A stretch of DNA of 64,000 nucleotides from Natronosalvus sp042663485 (GTDB lineage Archaea > Halobacteriota > Halobacteria > Halobacteriales > Natrialbaceae). The DNA lies in NCBI GenBank assembly GCA_042663485.1, contig JBHTAF010000002.1; one strand, given 5' to 3'. Positions within the stretch are counted from its first letter, which is position 1. Each line of letters opens with the position of its first letter. The position numbers and the translations under genes were made by a program. The notes beneath the pieces are model-generated. The model made no database searches and was not told where the DNA came from. It worked only from the letters and a program-made list of their open reading frames with translations. This document shows, piece after piece, positions 1-8,237 of this stretch.

Positions 1-355
1 GGTTGTCCAGGTTAGTCCCCGGCTCGTCAGTGACCTCGCGTTTGAGGATGCGTGCCCCGCCCGCCGCGTAACTCGTGAGAACGTCGATTTGAACCTCTGG
101 ATCGAAGATCGCGTCTGGATCCTCGGTGTGGGCGTAGGCCAAAGCAGCCGTGATGACCGCCAGACGCTGGTTTTGACCGATGTAGTTCCACCGCATTTCG
201 CCATTGGTTTTGTGATTCTCGACCCAATGGTCACGTCTATAACCGACGCTGGCAGCGAAAACGAGGAATGGGATGCGGGACTCAAAGATTGAATCTGATC
301 CTGAGGCGAGTTCTTCGATCGCCTCGTTTTGCTCGTAGTAGAACGTAGTGGGCAT
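1..355 (-). CDS. Dnd-associated protein, C-terminus beyond window
   Basis: Reading the minus strand from an ATG at 355 gives an open frame of 118 codons that runs off the left edge without a stop. The ATG overlaps the TAA of dndD (TAATG), so the two are translationally coupled and the gene belongs to the dnd operon. The product contains the segments FLVFAASVGYRRDHW and NYIGQNQRLAVITAALAYAH, which resemble the small proteins named DNA phosphorothioation-associated protein 4. That name is from memory of the family and is tentative. The base composition is lower in GC than the core genes to the right. The function of this family is not established. Confidence 0.6.
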   Translation of the reverse strand, partial: MPTTFYYEQNEAIEELASGSDSIFESRIPFLVFAASVGYRRDHWVENHKTNGEMRWNYIGQNQRLAVITAALAYAHTEDPDAIFDPEVQIDVLTSYAAGGARILKREVTDEPGTNLDN

Positions 356-2376
356 TATCGGACACCTCTATTCTCGGAAACAATTTCCGTGTACTCGTAT
401 TCGACGGACGGATCCTCAGAGGGGTCGTGGTACTTGAGCCGGTAGCGCTCCCCTGCTATCGCATCCATCTCGCCGGCGACCTCTGCCGTCCACTGACTCT
501 GCGTGACCAATACGACTACCTGTTGTGCCATCTCCGGGAGCACAGAACTCACCCGTTTCTGGTATTCTGGATCGAGGTAGCCGAAGGGGGAATCCATGAT
601 CATCGGATAGATGCCGCCGCTGAAGTATATAGACTGTTCCTCGGAATAGTACCGCTCGCGAGCTAACGAAACGAGCGAGGCGATGAACGAGAGGCTAGCG
701 ACCTGCCGTTCACCGGTCGACTTCGCCACAGAAATCGTCTCCTCGGAGCCGACGTCCTTGAGAATTCGCAGAGAGTAGTCGTCGTCGATCTCAGCGTAGT
801 AATCCTTTGCAATGATATCGCGGAAGATGTCGTTCACGCGCTCGTTGACGCTCTTTCTGACCTCGTCCTGGTACTTCTGGAATAACTCGTCGATTCGATC
901 CCGGAGATACTCGGCCATCTGCGCGCGTCGCCTCGCGAGATCGGCTTTTTTGTTCTGCTCTTCTACTTCGTCGATTTGTTCCGTAATGTCGACTAATTCC
1001 GTTTCGGTATCCTCGATTCGTCCTTTAACGGTTCCAATCCGCTGATCGTATTCCGTAATCTGGTCCTCGAGTTGCTGGCGACGAGTCTCGAGCCGATTGA
1101 TATCCTCGGTATCGATGTCTTCAAGTTTGCCGCTGATTTCCGATATCCGCTCCTCTTTTCGTTGAATTTCGTCGGTTACGTTACTACGCTGCTCTAAGAG
1201 GGTATTGATGTCATCGTAGATCCGTTCCTCGTCTTCTCCAATCTCGGTAAGCCGGCTAGCGATCTTCATCGCCGCTTCTTCTAGTTCCGAGGAGCCGGCT
1301 GCCTCTCGCCATTGATCGACATTCTGATACGGTTCGGTCTCCGGAACCAAATCACGCCCACAGATACACTCATTCATCTCGAGGAGGTCGTCGACGAACT
1401 GCGTCTTGATCTCGGACGGTATCTCGCCTTTGTCACGCTTCTTCTGCAGCATTTTCGCTGTTTCTTCGACAGCGGGTGCCGCAAACGGGACGTATCCTGC
1501 GTTCGAGATGCGCTCAGCGACCTGATCGTTTATACTTTCGATCTGTCCTTGTAAGCTTTCGATGTCCTCTTCGAGCCGTTCTCGCTCTTGTTGGAGATCG
1601 CGACTCTCTTCCAGTTCGTTCAACCGTCGTTTTACCTCTTCGAGTTCTTCCTCTGTCTTCTGCTTCGAATCGCGAGTTTCGCTGAGTTCGTCAGAGAGCG
1701 ACGCTCTTCGATCCTCGAGATCGCTTCGTTCCTGGTATAGTCCGGAGAGTTCGTCGCTTCCGTGTCGGCTTACTTCATCCTCGAACTGTTTCCGAACGAC
1801 GTTGAGATGACGTTTCCCCCGTTCGAGAATTGTGAGGCCCATTATGTTCTGAATCGCGGTTTGAATCTTCTCCTGGCCCCCGATTTCCGAGAGCTCGTCG
1901 ATAGTCTCTCCATCGAAGAAGAAGATCTCCCGGAGGCGTTCGGGCATGATATGTCTGAGAGCGTCACCAGCGTTTCCGCGAACCTTTCGGTTACCGGACT
2001 CGTCTACAAATTCCAGACGAAGATTGCTGCTAACTTCCGTTCCGGTGAAATCGCTCCGTCCGTTTCGGCGTACGGTTTTCGAACGGGAGGCCGTGTATTC
2101 AATGCCGTCGTGGCCGAACGAGAGCCGTACTTCCACGTCGACGGTTCCATCCGATCCGGCTTCAGCCATCGCTCGCTCGCTAGCAACCTGCTCTGGTTTT
2201 GGGAGCGTAACATCTCCGTAAAAGAGCCACAAGAATGCGTTCAAGATGGTCGTCTTTCCGGATCCGTTCGATCCATGAATGACCGTGACGTTTTGATCAC
2301 TACTCCTGGAGAAATCTATCGCTTGGTCGCCGTAGAACTGGCGAAAATTTCGGAGTTCGAGCCGGTCTAGTTCCAT
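355..2376 (-). CDS. dndD: DNA sulfur modification protein DndD (Rad50/SMC-like ATPase)
   Basis: A 673-residue ATPase of the DNA phosphorothioation (Dnd) system, which replaces a non-bridging phosphate oxygen in DNA with sulfur. Walker A is GSNGSGKT at about residues 35-42. A long coiled coil (about 200-500) is interrupted near residues 337-339 by CIC in the place of the Rad50 zinc hook. The ABC signature STGERQ lies near 553-558 and Walker B (IMDSPFG) near 593-599. The length matches DndD (about 650-700). Its start directly follows the stop of the 55-residue gene, and its stop overlaps the next start. DndD is thought to supply ATPase or nicking activity to the DndC-DndE core. DndA, DndC and DndE are not in the window and may lie to the left or be absent. 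Confidence 0.88.
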   Translation of the reverse strand: MELDRLELRNFRQFYGDQAIDFSRSSDQNVTVIHGSNGSGKTTILNAFLWLFYGDVTLPKPEQVASERAMAEAGSDGTVDVEVRLSFGHDGIEYTASRSKTVRRNGRSDFTGTEVSSNLRLEFVDESGNRKVRGNAGDALRHIMPERLREIFFFDGETIDELSEIGGQEKIQTAIQNIMGLTILERGKRHLNVVRKQFEDEVSRHGSDELSGLYQERSDLEDRRASLSDELSETRDSKQKTEEELEEVKRRLNELEESRDLQQERERLEEDIESLQGQIESINDQVAERISNAGYVPFAAPAVEETAKMLQKKRDKGEIPSEIKTQFVDDLLEMNECICGRDLVPETEPYQNVDQWREAAGSSELEEAAMKIASRLTEIGEDEERIYDDINTLLEQRSNVTDEIQRKEERISEISGKLEDIDTEDINRLETRRQQLEDQITEYDQRIGTVKGRIEDTETELVDITEQIDEVEEQNKKADLARRRAQMAEYLRDRIDELFQKYQDEVRKSVNERVNDIFRDIIAKDYYAEIDDDYSLRILKDVGSEETISVAKSTGERQVASLSFIASLVSLARERYYSEEQSIYFSGGIYPMIMDSPFGYLDPEYQKRVSSVLPEMAQQVVVLVTQSQWTAEVAGEMDAIAGERYRLKYHDPSEDPSVEYEYTEIVSENRGVR

Positions 2377-2544
2377 CTATTTGATCTCGTCTTCGATAAT
2401 TGACTTGATTTCGTCGTTGATACCATGAGGTCGATCCATGTGCAGTTTATCTTCCTCTGCTTGAAGGATACGCCGCATGGCTCGTCTGACCGTCTCGTTA
2501 TCCACTCCGTCTGGCGGGTCGGTTTGGCTCATGTTATCACTCAT
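2377..2544 (-). CDS. Small acidic protein (55 aa) inside the dnd operon
   Basis: An open frame of 55 codons starts at the ATG at 2544, which overlaps the TGA of the helicase gene (ATGA, four bases). It ends in TAG at 2377-2379, exactly abutting the dndD start. This tight coupling on both sides is the main evidence that it is translated. The product is soluble and charged, with one probable amphipathic helix (ETVRRAMRRILQAEEDKLHM) and no cysteines or membrane segment. An internal Met at residue 5 is an alternative start. I do not recognise a family; a small partner or assembly factor for DndD or the helicase is an inference from position only. Confidence 0.7.
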   Translation of the reverse strand: MSDNMSQTDPPDGVDNETVRRAMRRILQAEEDKLHMDRPHGINDEIKSIIEDEIK

Positions 2545-3962
2545 AGATCTAGAAGGTTAAAGTCTCTTTTCAGATCAGCCAGGGATTCTTGACTCGTGGG
2601 GATCGACGTGAGTTCCGCGTCAGGATGGTTCTTTGCACAGTCAGCAAACGTTGATGCGCGTTGTAATTCCTTCTGCACAAGCCGTCGCTCTAGATTGAAG
2701 GTTGAGTTTGACTTTTCGTGTCTAATTTCAGATGGAGGAGCGACGATGAAGTCGTGAATAACGGCGTGATCTTTCGACGGATGAAGCCGGAGAATGCGCC
2801 CCCTCCGTTGAACGAACTGTCGGGGATTCGATGAACTTGCCAGCACAAACGCGGTTTTGGTCGCAGGGACGTCTACACCCTCGTCTAAACATCGAATTGC
2901 CACCAGCACATCCAATACACCGTCCTCAAAGTCCTGGAGGAGGCGTTCTCGGGTCGGTTGATCCTCCTCGTAGGTGAATTTGTGTGTCTTCAAACCAAGT
3001 TCTTTGCCGAGTAGTTCGGTAACGGCGTTGAGCTGTCGTATCGTAGCCTCTCCTTCGGCCTGGATTTGGCCGTCACTACAATATACAAGGGTATGATGGA
3101 TGTCTCCGCTCCGACGAACTAACGAACGGAGCTTAGACAGTTTGTTCTCGGCGACGCCAATCAGCCGTGCTCGTTTGAATAACAGTTGTTGAAGCTGCTC
3201 ATCTTCTTGTAAATCGGCGTCACCAATATCACCAGAAACGTTCCCCATACGCTTGCCAATCGCCCTCGATAATGCGAGATACCCTTCGGATTCGTCGTCG
3301 GTCAAGTTGATGATGTGAGGAACGTAGTAATACTCGCAGAGATAGCCGCGATCTATCGCTTCCTCAAGACCGAATTCAAACACAACACCGTTTGAAAAGT
3401 AGTTCATAATCGCTTCAGTACCGTCATCATCGTACCACCGATTTGGAGTCGCCGACAGACCCAGCCGTGCACGGATACTTCGCGGAAGGTTCTTGCGGAG
3501 ATGTGGCGCACCCATGTGGTGAACTTCGTCTGCAATTAATAGTGACTCAGTCCCGTCGAGCCGCGTTAACAGACTTTGGAAGTGGTCAGAGCCGAATGTC
3601 GCGTGCGTAGTGACGACTGCAACAATATCCCTCGCCCCTGTTGCGAATTCCGTAAATTGGCTGGCTAGTTCGTCCGTCCACGTTTTCCTCGATTTGTAGG
3701 CTCGTAGTGGAGTGACACCGAAATTGTCTAGCTCTGCCACCCATTGATCAACGAGATGCTGATACGGAGCCGCGATAATCAAAGCTAAACGATCACCCTG
3801 AAGCTCCGCAAGCTGGCTTGCTGCTAGCAATGACGTAATCGTCTTCCCAGTTCCCGTCGCCATATGAAGCACGCCTTGGCCTTGCTTCCTCATCCAAGTC
3901 TGGACAGCGGTAGTCTGATAATCTCGTGGTTCGAGCCAATTAGGTGGAGCTAGCTGCGACAT
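2541..3962 (-). CDS. DEAD/DEAH-type helicase of the phosphorothioation system
   Basis: A 473-residue superfamily 2 helicase. Motif I is ATGTGKT (about residues 35-41), motif II is DEVH (145-148), motif III is SAT (170-172) and motif VI is QRRGRILR (385-392). It resembles the family annotated as DNA phosphorothioation system restriction enzyme, which co-occurs with dnd genes, and the UvsW/XPB-like type III restriction helicases. It is the first gene of the visible operon, overlaps the 55-residue gene by four bases, and is read with dndD. It may be the restriction arm that scans unmodified DNA, or a helicase serving modification; no separate nuclease domain is visible. The frame is intact. The operon assignment is strong; the exact role is inferred. 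Confidence 0.8.
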   Translation of the reverse strand: MSQLAPPNWLEPRDYQTTAVQTWMRKQGQGVLHMATGTGKTITSLLAASQLAELQGDRLALIIAAPYQHLVDQWVAELDNFGVTPLRAYKSRKTWTDELASQFTEFATGARDIVAVVTTHATFGSDHFQSLLTRLDGTESLLIADEVHHMGAPHLRKNLPRSIRARLGLSATPNRWYDDDGTEAIMNYFSNGVVFEFGLEEAIDRGYLCEYYYVPHIINLTDDESEGYLALSRAIGKRMGNVSGDIGDADLQEDEQLQQLLFKRARLIGVAENKLSKLRSLVRRSGDIHHTLVYCSDGQIQAEGEATIRQLNAVTELLGKELGLKTHKFTYEEDQPTRERLLQDFEDGVLDVLVAIRCLDEGVDVPATKTAFVLASSSNPRQFVQRRGRILRLHPSKDHAVIHDFIVAPPSEIRHEKSNSTFNLERRLVQKELQRASTFADCAKNHPDAELTSIPTSQESLADLKRDFNLLDL

Positions 3963-4307
3963 CCAGTGTTATCTTCTATTACGAACTTCATGGCATATAT
4001 CTCTACAGTACCGACCTTTTGAGCCGACCCATGATTACAACAGATGGACATCTATAATCCCTAACCCCCGTTTCGTGTGCATCACCTCGAGCTCGCGGAG
4101 GCGTAAGTAATTTTTTGAGCACGTGCCCTTAGGCACACTCCGTAAGGGGGGTTTCCCACCCGTTGGGACGAGATTTGACCCAACGAGTCCGATTCGGCGA
4201 AGACGCGCAAAACACCCCTCGAGTCGAAACCAAGGGTTAGCCAAAATACAGCGAAAACAGCCGCTAATTAGCCCCGTACGACAGTGTAGCCACTCACCAG
4301 GACAGCG
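3963..4307. other. Intergenic region with two inverted repeats
   Basis: About 345 bases separate the helicase start from the end of the 541-residue gene, and no convincing coding frame is present. The right part is GC-rich and carries two perfect inverted repeats: GTGCC-CTTA-GGCAC at 4123-4136, and CGTTGGG/CCCAACG with an 11-base loop at 4161-4185. The left part (3963-4080) is AT-rich and should contain the promoter of the dnd operon. The hairpins could terminate the 541-residue transcript on the left side, act as operators, or be remnants of recombination sites. None of these can be decided by eye. Confidence 0.5.
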
Positions 4308-5933
4308 CTATCTGAGGGTCGGATTCACCTTTCCGTACGCCCAGGTGTCAGGAGCCGTCTGCCACTGGACGGTCGCCTCTCGAAGCTCGAGCGGGTCACG
4401 ACCGATCGCTCGCCACGCACGGATCGCTTCCTCGAGTACATCCTGGATGCGAGGGTTGGGTGAGCTCTTCAGCTTCGAGAGCACCATGTCGATCCGCAGC
4501 GTCGTCTCACCGCCCTCAGCGACCTCGACGAGGGCGGCCCCGTACTTGTTGCAGAACTTCTGCCACGCGTTCGACGACGCGCCCTTCGTCTCGAGGTTGT
4601 AGAGATTCGACACATGGTCGGCTGCGTTCTCGATGCCGAACTCGACCTGGTCGACAATCGCGGCGATATCCTGTTCGAACTTCTTGCTCGCAAACGAGAC
4701 ACTCGCGTTGTCGTTCCGGAGAATACCCCGGAGCCGGTCGAGCGTCCGGTAGATCGTGCTGATGCTCCGTCCTGTCTTGTCCGCCAGCTCGTTCGGGTGT
4801 ACTTCGCCGCCATCAGTAACGAGCGTCTGGAGAACCCGCTCGTCGCTCTCACGGAGTCCAACGAACGTCTGCAGAATCATCGTGTTCTGCTCGGTCTCGA
4901 GTTCCGGCGTTGGATCGGCGAACAGCTCAACGGGATCGTCCGCTGCTGCTGCCTCGAAGTGGTCGTCCGGAATGTACGTCGTGTGGTCAGGTTTGACCGG
5001 CACGTTGCTCCAGGAGAGGGCGTTGATGAGCGTCTCGTCGATCTCTCGTCTGAGCTTCCGGTGGTCTGCCCACTGGAACGACCGATTGCTGTTCAGCTTC
5101 TTCTTCAGGAGGACGCCCACCTTCGGATGATAGAGCGGATCGGTCTCGTCCTTCTCGCGAACGTACTTCGGGTGGTAGTGCTTGATCTGCTTCCCGTACT
5201 GGTGGCCAGAGATCAGCCGTCTCGCGTCCGGCGTCGGTAACCGAACGCGGTGGTTGTATCCGACAATGTCCTCGTTGTCGACGCGGTATTCGAACTTGCT
5301 CCCCTTCTCGGTCGCACAGAGGTGCATCAGCCGCTGCATGATGCCGGCTCGACCGACGACCTTGGGACTCCACGACCGATTGAGACGAACGTATCGCTCG
5401 TAGGTCGTGATGTTACTCATCTCGTGTGGCCGGCTCGCGAGGTAGTCCGTATTGATCGGCAGACTCCCCACTCGAGCCAGCACCTGAACGAACGTCGGCA
5501 GCAGGTGTCGGAACTCGGTCGGCTCGAGGTTCGAGCCGGCGAAGCGGACGTTGATTCCTTCGTCCTCAGGGATGTTGTCGAAGGGCGTCGAGACCCGTTC
5601 GCCGGTCTCGTGGTGACGCATGTCGGCGAACCGGGGTTGGATGAGGAAGTTCGCCTTTCGCTCACCTCGTCCGTACCCGCTGATCCGGTACTCGTAGAGT
5701 CGGCTGCTCGCTACGTCGTCCTCGAGGCGCGGCGCGATCCCGCTCTTCTGGTATTTGAGATTGATCGTCCACTCTTCACCGTCGACCTCCGTCTCGATCT
5801 CGCCGGAGTAACCGTCGAACCGTTGGATAAGCAACCGTCCGAGAATCCAGTAGGGACTGAGGCCATTCTCGGTGAAGATGAGGTTCCCTTCGCACTCGTG
5901 AGGCGCGGTGGCGATCTGCCTCACGGGCGACAC
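4308..5933 (-). CDS. tRNA-adjacent winged-helix protein (541 aa), unknown function
   Basis: A 541-residue protein of a type found in haloarchaeal genomes and plasmids but without a function I can name. The N-terminal 330 residues form no recognisable enzyme and carry several conserved-looking aromatic and basic stretches (YERYVRLNRSW, KHYHPKYVR). Near residues 365-420 there is a winged helix-turn-helix (ESDERVLQTLVTDGGE, then NELADKTGRSISTIYRTLDRL), so DNA binding is likely. The gene lies about 80 bases from the 3' end of tRNA-Thr, where integrated elements typically keep replication or control genes. I infer it belongs to the island with the dnd genes. It lacks the R-H-R-Y pattern of a tyrosine integrase. 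Confidence 0.75.
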   Translation of the reverse strand: MSPVRQIATAPHECEGNLIFTENGLSPYWILGRLLIQRFDGYSGEIETEVDGEEWTINLKYQKSGIAPRLEDDVASSRLYEYRISGYGRGERKANFLIQPRFADMRHHETGERVSTPFDNIPEDEGINVRFAGSNLEPTEFRHLLPTFVQVLARVGSLPINTDYLASRPHEMSNITTYERYVRLNRSWSPKVVGRAGIMQRLMHLCATEKGSKFEYRVDNEDIVGYNHRVRLPTPDARRLISGHQYGKQIKHYHPKYVREKDETDPLYHPKVGVLLKKKLNSNRSFQWADHRKLRREIDETLINALSWSNVPVKPDHTTYIPDDHFEAAAADDPVELFADPTPELETEQNTMILQTFVGLRESDERVLQTLVTDGGEVHPNELADKTGRSISTIYRTLDRLRGILRNDNASVSFASKKFEQDIAAIVDQVEFGIENAADHVSNLYNLETKGASSNAWQKFCNKYGAALVEVAEGGETTLRIDMVLSKLKSSPNPRIQDVLEEAIRAWRAIGRDPLELREATVQWQTAPDTWAYGKVNPTLR

Positions 5934-5972
5934 CCCAATTTATGATGGTTGGGACTGTACGGTTCAGGTAGC

Positions 5973-5994
5973 TTTCCCCCTTTTACGGGGGAAA
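5973..5994 (-). terminator. Perfect hairpin just downstream of tRNA-Thr
   Basis: TTTCCCCC and GGGGGAAA form a perfect 8-bp stem with a six-base loop. It lies 18 bases beyond the 3' end of the tRNA on the strand read by the tRNA, and upstream of the 541-residue gene. A transcription stop or processing element for the tRNA is plausible. A site used by the integration machinery is the alternative. Confidence 0.4.
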
Positions 5995-6011
5995 TTGAAG
6001 GAATCGTATTA

Positions 6012-6083
6012 AGCCTAGGCCGGGATTTGAACCCGGGCTCTCGTCCTTACCAAGGACGCGCTTTACCGCTAAGCTACCCAGGC
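6012..6083 (-). tRNA. tRNA-Thr (anticodon GGU)
   Basis: On the minus strand 72 bases fold into a full cloverleaf. The acceptor stem is GCCTGGG/CCTAGGC, the D stem GCTT/AAGC, and the anticodon stem CGTCC/GGACG with loop TTGGTAA, giving anticodon GGU for ACC/ACU threonine codons. The T arm is CCGGG-TTCAAAT-CCCGG. The discriminator base is U, as expected for archaeal tRNA-Thr; CCA is not encoded. No intron is present. The 3' end faces the dnd-bearing AT-rich segment, so this gene is a likely integration target, although I found no second copy of its 3' end in the window. Confidence 0.95.
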
Positions 6084-6172
6084 AGGCATGCGTTGGTTGA
6101 CCGGAGTCGTCTTTATGGGTTTCGATTCCCCTCTGAGTGTGTGCCGGGATGACAGAGTCTCTGAACGAACCT

Positions 6173-7141
6173 TCAGTGGTCTCCGGTTGACGTCACACGG
6201 TCGGTCGGAATCTCCGTTTCGACCGGCGGTCGCTCGAGGTCGCGTTGGCGTTTGCGGTTGTCTTCGCTTGCGTCTTCATCCGTGTCCTCGCTTGCACCTT
6301 CCTCTTCACCTTCACTATCGAAACCGACCTCGAGCGCCTCGAGGTCCGGGAGGCACTCTGCGGCCGGTGGAAAGCCGGATTCGGCGGTGGTAAGGACGTT
6401 GGCGGCGCTGGCGTTGGCGGCGCTGGCACTGGCGTCGGCCACGTCGGTGGCAACCGCGAGCAGTTCGGGCGCCGGGTCGGCGTCGGCAGCCGTCGCACCC
6501 GTTCGGATCGCGAGTTCGAGGACGTCCTGTTCGAGGTTCGCGTCGAGAGCGGCGGCGTCCGTCTCGTCGGCGTCCGCACGGGCGGTCTGGTCTCGGCCGA
6601 AGCGGCGAACAGTCCGGACGGCGGTGTCGGCGGCGTCGGTGCGAGCAAGGAGGTAGAAACCGCGGGCGACGAGGATATCGGCAGCGAGAATCTCGAGGTC
6701 GGCGGGGCTGTCGCCCGTGGTTTCGGCCCAGGGTTCGTTGTGGGCGAGCGCCCGGGTCAGCCGCAGGCCCTCGTAGATGAGCTGGACGCCGGCGGCGTGG
6801 TGAGCGATTCCCTCGAGGGAGGTGCCGGATTTTCCGTATACCGATTCGGCGGTCGACCGGTCCTCGGTCTCGGTTGCTCCTGGACCCTCCCTGCTCGCGG
6901 TTTCGCCGTTCGCTTCGTCGACGTCGTCGCGTCGCTCGTGCTTCCCACCGCTCGAGTCCTGGTCGCCCGCCGGTCGCGGGTTCGCTCGCTCGAGGACGGA
7001 CGCGGACGCGAGTGTCAACACGCCGGGCGTCATCGAGGCCGTCTCGAGGGTGTCGGTGAGAAAGTCGTGCAGCGCTGCCGGTTCGACGTCCGCGAGCGCG
7101 TCGCGAGCGGCTCCTCGGCAGGTATCGACCCGATCCATCAT
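6173..7141 (-). CDS. Haloarchaeal hypothetical protein, mostly helical
   Basis: A 322-residue acidic protein. The ordered parts are residues 1-55 (a helical segment with DFLTDTLETASMTPGVLTL) and about 110-215, where IAHHAAGVQLIYEGLRLTRAL and LAADILVARGFYLLAR recall a degenerate all-helical polyprenyl-synthase fold. The aspartate-rich DDxxD motifs of that family are missing, so an active prenyltransferase is doubtful. A low-complexity Ala/Asp/Glu tail follows from about residue 230. It starts with two Met codons (7141 and 7138). It is divergent from the enoyl-CoA hydratase pseudogene, sharing a 57-base promoter region. I believe this is a conserved haloarchaeal family of unknown function. Confidence 0.7.
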   Translation of the reverse strand: MMDRVDTCRGAARDALADVEPAALHDFLTDTLETASMTPGVLTLASASVLERANPRPAGDQDSSGGKHERRDDVDEANGETASREGPGATETEDRSTAESVYGKSGTSLEGIAHHAAGVQLIYEGLRLTRALAHNEPWAETTGDSPADLEILAADILVARGFYLLARTDAADTAVRTVRRFGRDQTARADADETDAAALDANLEQDVLELAIRTGATAADADPAPELLAVATDVADASASAANASAANVLTTAESGFPPAAECLPDLEALEVGFDSEGEEEGASEDTDEDASEDNRKRQRDLERPPVETEIPTDRVTSTGDH

Positions 7142-7198
7142 CGGATGGTTACGGCGGAGCAGGCAAAGACCTTTGGAAAGGTGCCACCGACGAGTGGC

Positions 7199-7893
7199 AT
7201 GATCGACAGTCGATCGGACGGATCGGTTCGAACGATTCGATTGAACCGCCCGGCCGCGCGAAACGCGCTCACGGTCGACGGGCTCGAGGCGCTCGAGGAC
7301 GCCGTCCGCGCCGCCCAGGAACCAGTGATCTACCTCGAAGGAGCCGGGCCGGCCTTCTGTGCCGGCGCCGACCTGGACACCGTCGCCGACCTGGATCGCG
7401 AGGGGCCGAGGCGTTCGCCCGGTTGGGCCAGCGAGCCGCGCGAGCGCTCGAAACCGCGGACGCCATCACCGTCGCCGGGATCGACGGGCCGGCCAGAGGT
7501 GGCGGGCTCGAGCTGGCGCTGGCCTGCGACGTCCGCGTGGGAACGCCGTCGGCGACGTTCGGCGAGCCAGGGGTCACGTTCGGCCTGTTCGGCGCCTGGG
7601 GCGGGACGGTTCGCCTGCCGCGGATCGTCGGCGAGGGGAATGCACTCGACGTCGCGTGTACGGGGCGGGTGCTCGAGGCCGAGGAGGCCCTCCGGATGGG
7701 ACTGCTGTCGAGAATCGAGTCCGATCCGCGGGCGGTCGCGGCGTCGATCGCGACGCATTCGGCCGATACCCTCCGGGTGCTCAAGGAACGCCTGCGCGAC
7801 GATGCCGATCGAGACTCACAGGAGACACGCGAGGCGACAGCGTTCGGGCGGTTGCTCGAGGCGCACGCGGACGAAATCGCTGCGCGTCGATAG
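7199..7893 (+). pseudogene. Enoyl-CoA hydratase/isomerase, broken by a one-base frameshift
   Basis: Two overlapping frames together encode one crotonase-fold protein of about 230 residues. The first frame, from the ATG at 7199, gives the oxyanion-hole segment GAGPAFCAGADLDTVADLD. The second frame, from about 7405, continues with GIDGPARGGGLELALACD, the glycine-rich segment of crotonases, then FGLFGAWGGTVRLPRIVG and the C-terminal helices. The shift lies in the G/C run GGGGCC at 7402-7407; one extra C there would restore DREGPEAFARLGQ. The rest of the frame has no other lesion. It is therefore either a very recent mutation or a sequencing error in a homopolymer. An intact product would hydrate enoyl-CoA thioesters in fatty-acid or related acyl-CoA metabolism. 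Confidence 0.85.
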
Positions 7894-7943
7894 CGCTGGC
7901 GAAGGGTCGAACGGTCGAATCGCGGAGAACGCAGACGGTGAAG

Positions 7944-8111
7944 TTATCGCCAGGTTGTAAGCGTCGGCGCGTCGTCCGCTCGCATCGAGAGCCACGCATC
8001 GTCGACGGAGATGTCCGCGATGACGTACTCGTCACGGCGTCCGTTGGAGTCGATCGAACCGAGAACCGTGTCGTCCGACACGGCTGCACCAGAGATGTTA
8101 TTCGCCACCAT
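7944..8111 (-). CDS. Small conserved haloarchaeal protein (55 aa)
   Basis: An open frame of 55 codons runs from the ATG at 8111 to TAA at 7946-7944. The product reads as a compact beta-rich microprotein: MVANNISGAAVSDDTV, then a core DEYVIADISVDDAWLSM and a C-terminal TLTTWR. Haloarchaeal genomes carry a family with the same FVIADI-DDA-L pattern and a Trp-Arg end, so I take it as real although it is short. It has no cysteines or membrane segment. It is convergent with the enoyl-CoA hydratase and divergent from the CBS gene. The AT-rich stretch just upstream (8117-8140) probably carries its promoter. Function unknown. Confidence 0.72.
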   Translation of the reverse strand: MVANNISGAAVSDDTVLGSIDSNGRRDEYVIADISVDDAWLSMRADDAPTLTTWR

Positions 8112-8237
8112 GCGAGTAGTTCACTCGCACACGAATATAAACTCGTCGGATGTAGTTCAGAGGCTCGAGGCCGAGCCTCGCGGCGAGCAACCACAGAAGC
8201 ACTGCCTTTATACCGATTTTGACCGTACCCAGGTGGT

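Noticed and set aside
4161..4185. A partial tRNA copy (att site) in the hairpin
   Set aside because: It shares only short GATTTGA-like pieces with the tRNA-Thr T arm; the match is too weak for a duplicated attachment site.
4035..4602. Short frames in the gap upstream of the dnd operon
   Set aside because: They are low in conserved features and overlap hairpins or the end of the 541-residue gene.
4308..5933. A tyrosine integrase next to tRNA-Thr
   Set aside because: The protein has a winged helix but no Arg-His-Arg-Tyr catalytic pattern.
6245..7960. A 571-codon plus-strand frame through the hypothetical gene
   Set aside because: Only its part from 7199 to about 7405 is real (N-terminus of the enoyl-CoA hydratase). 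The rest is antisense to the gene at 6173-7141.
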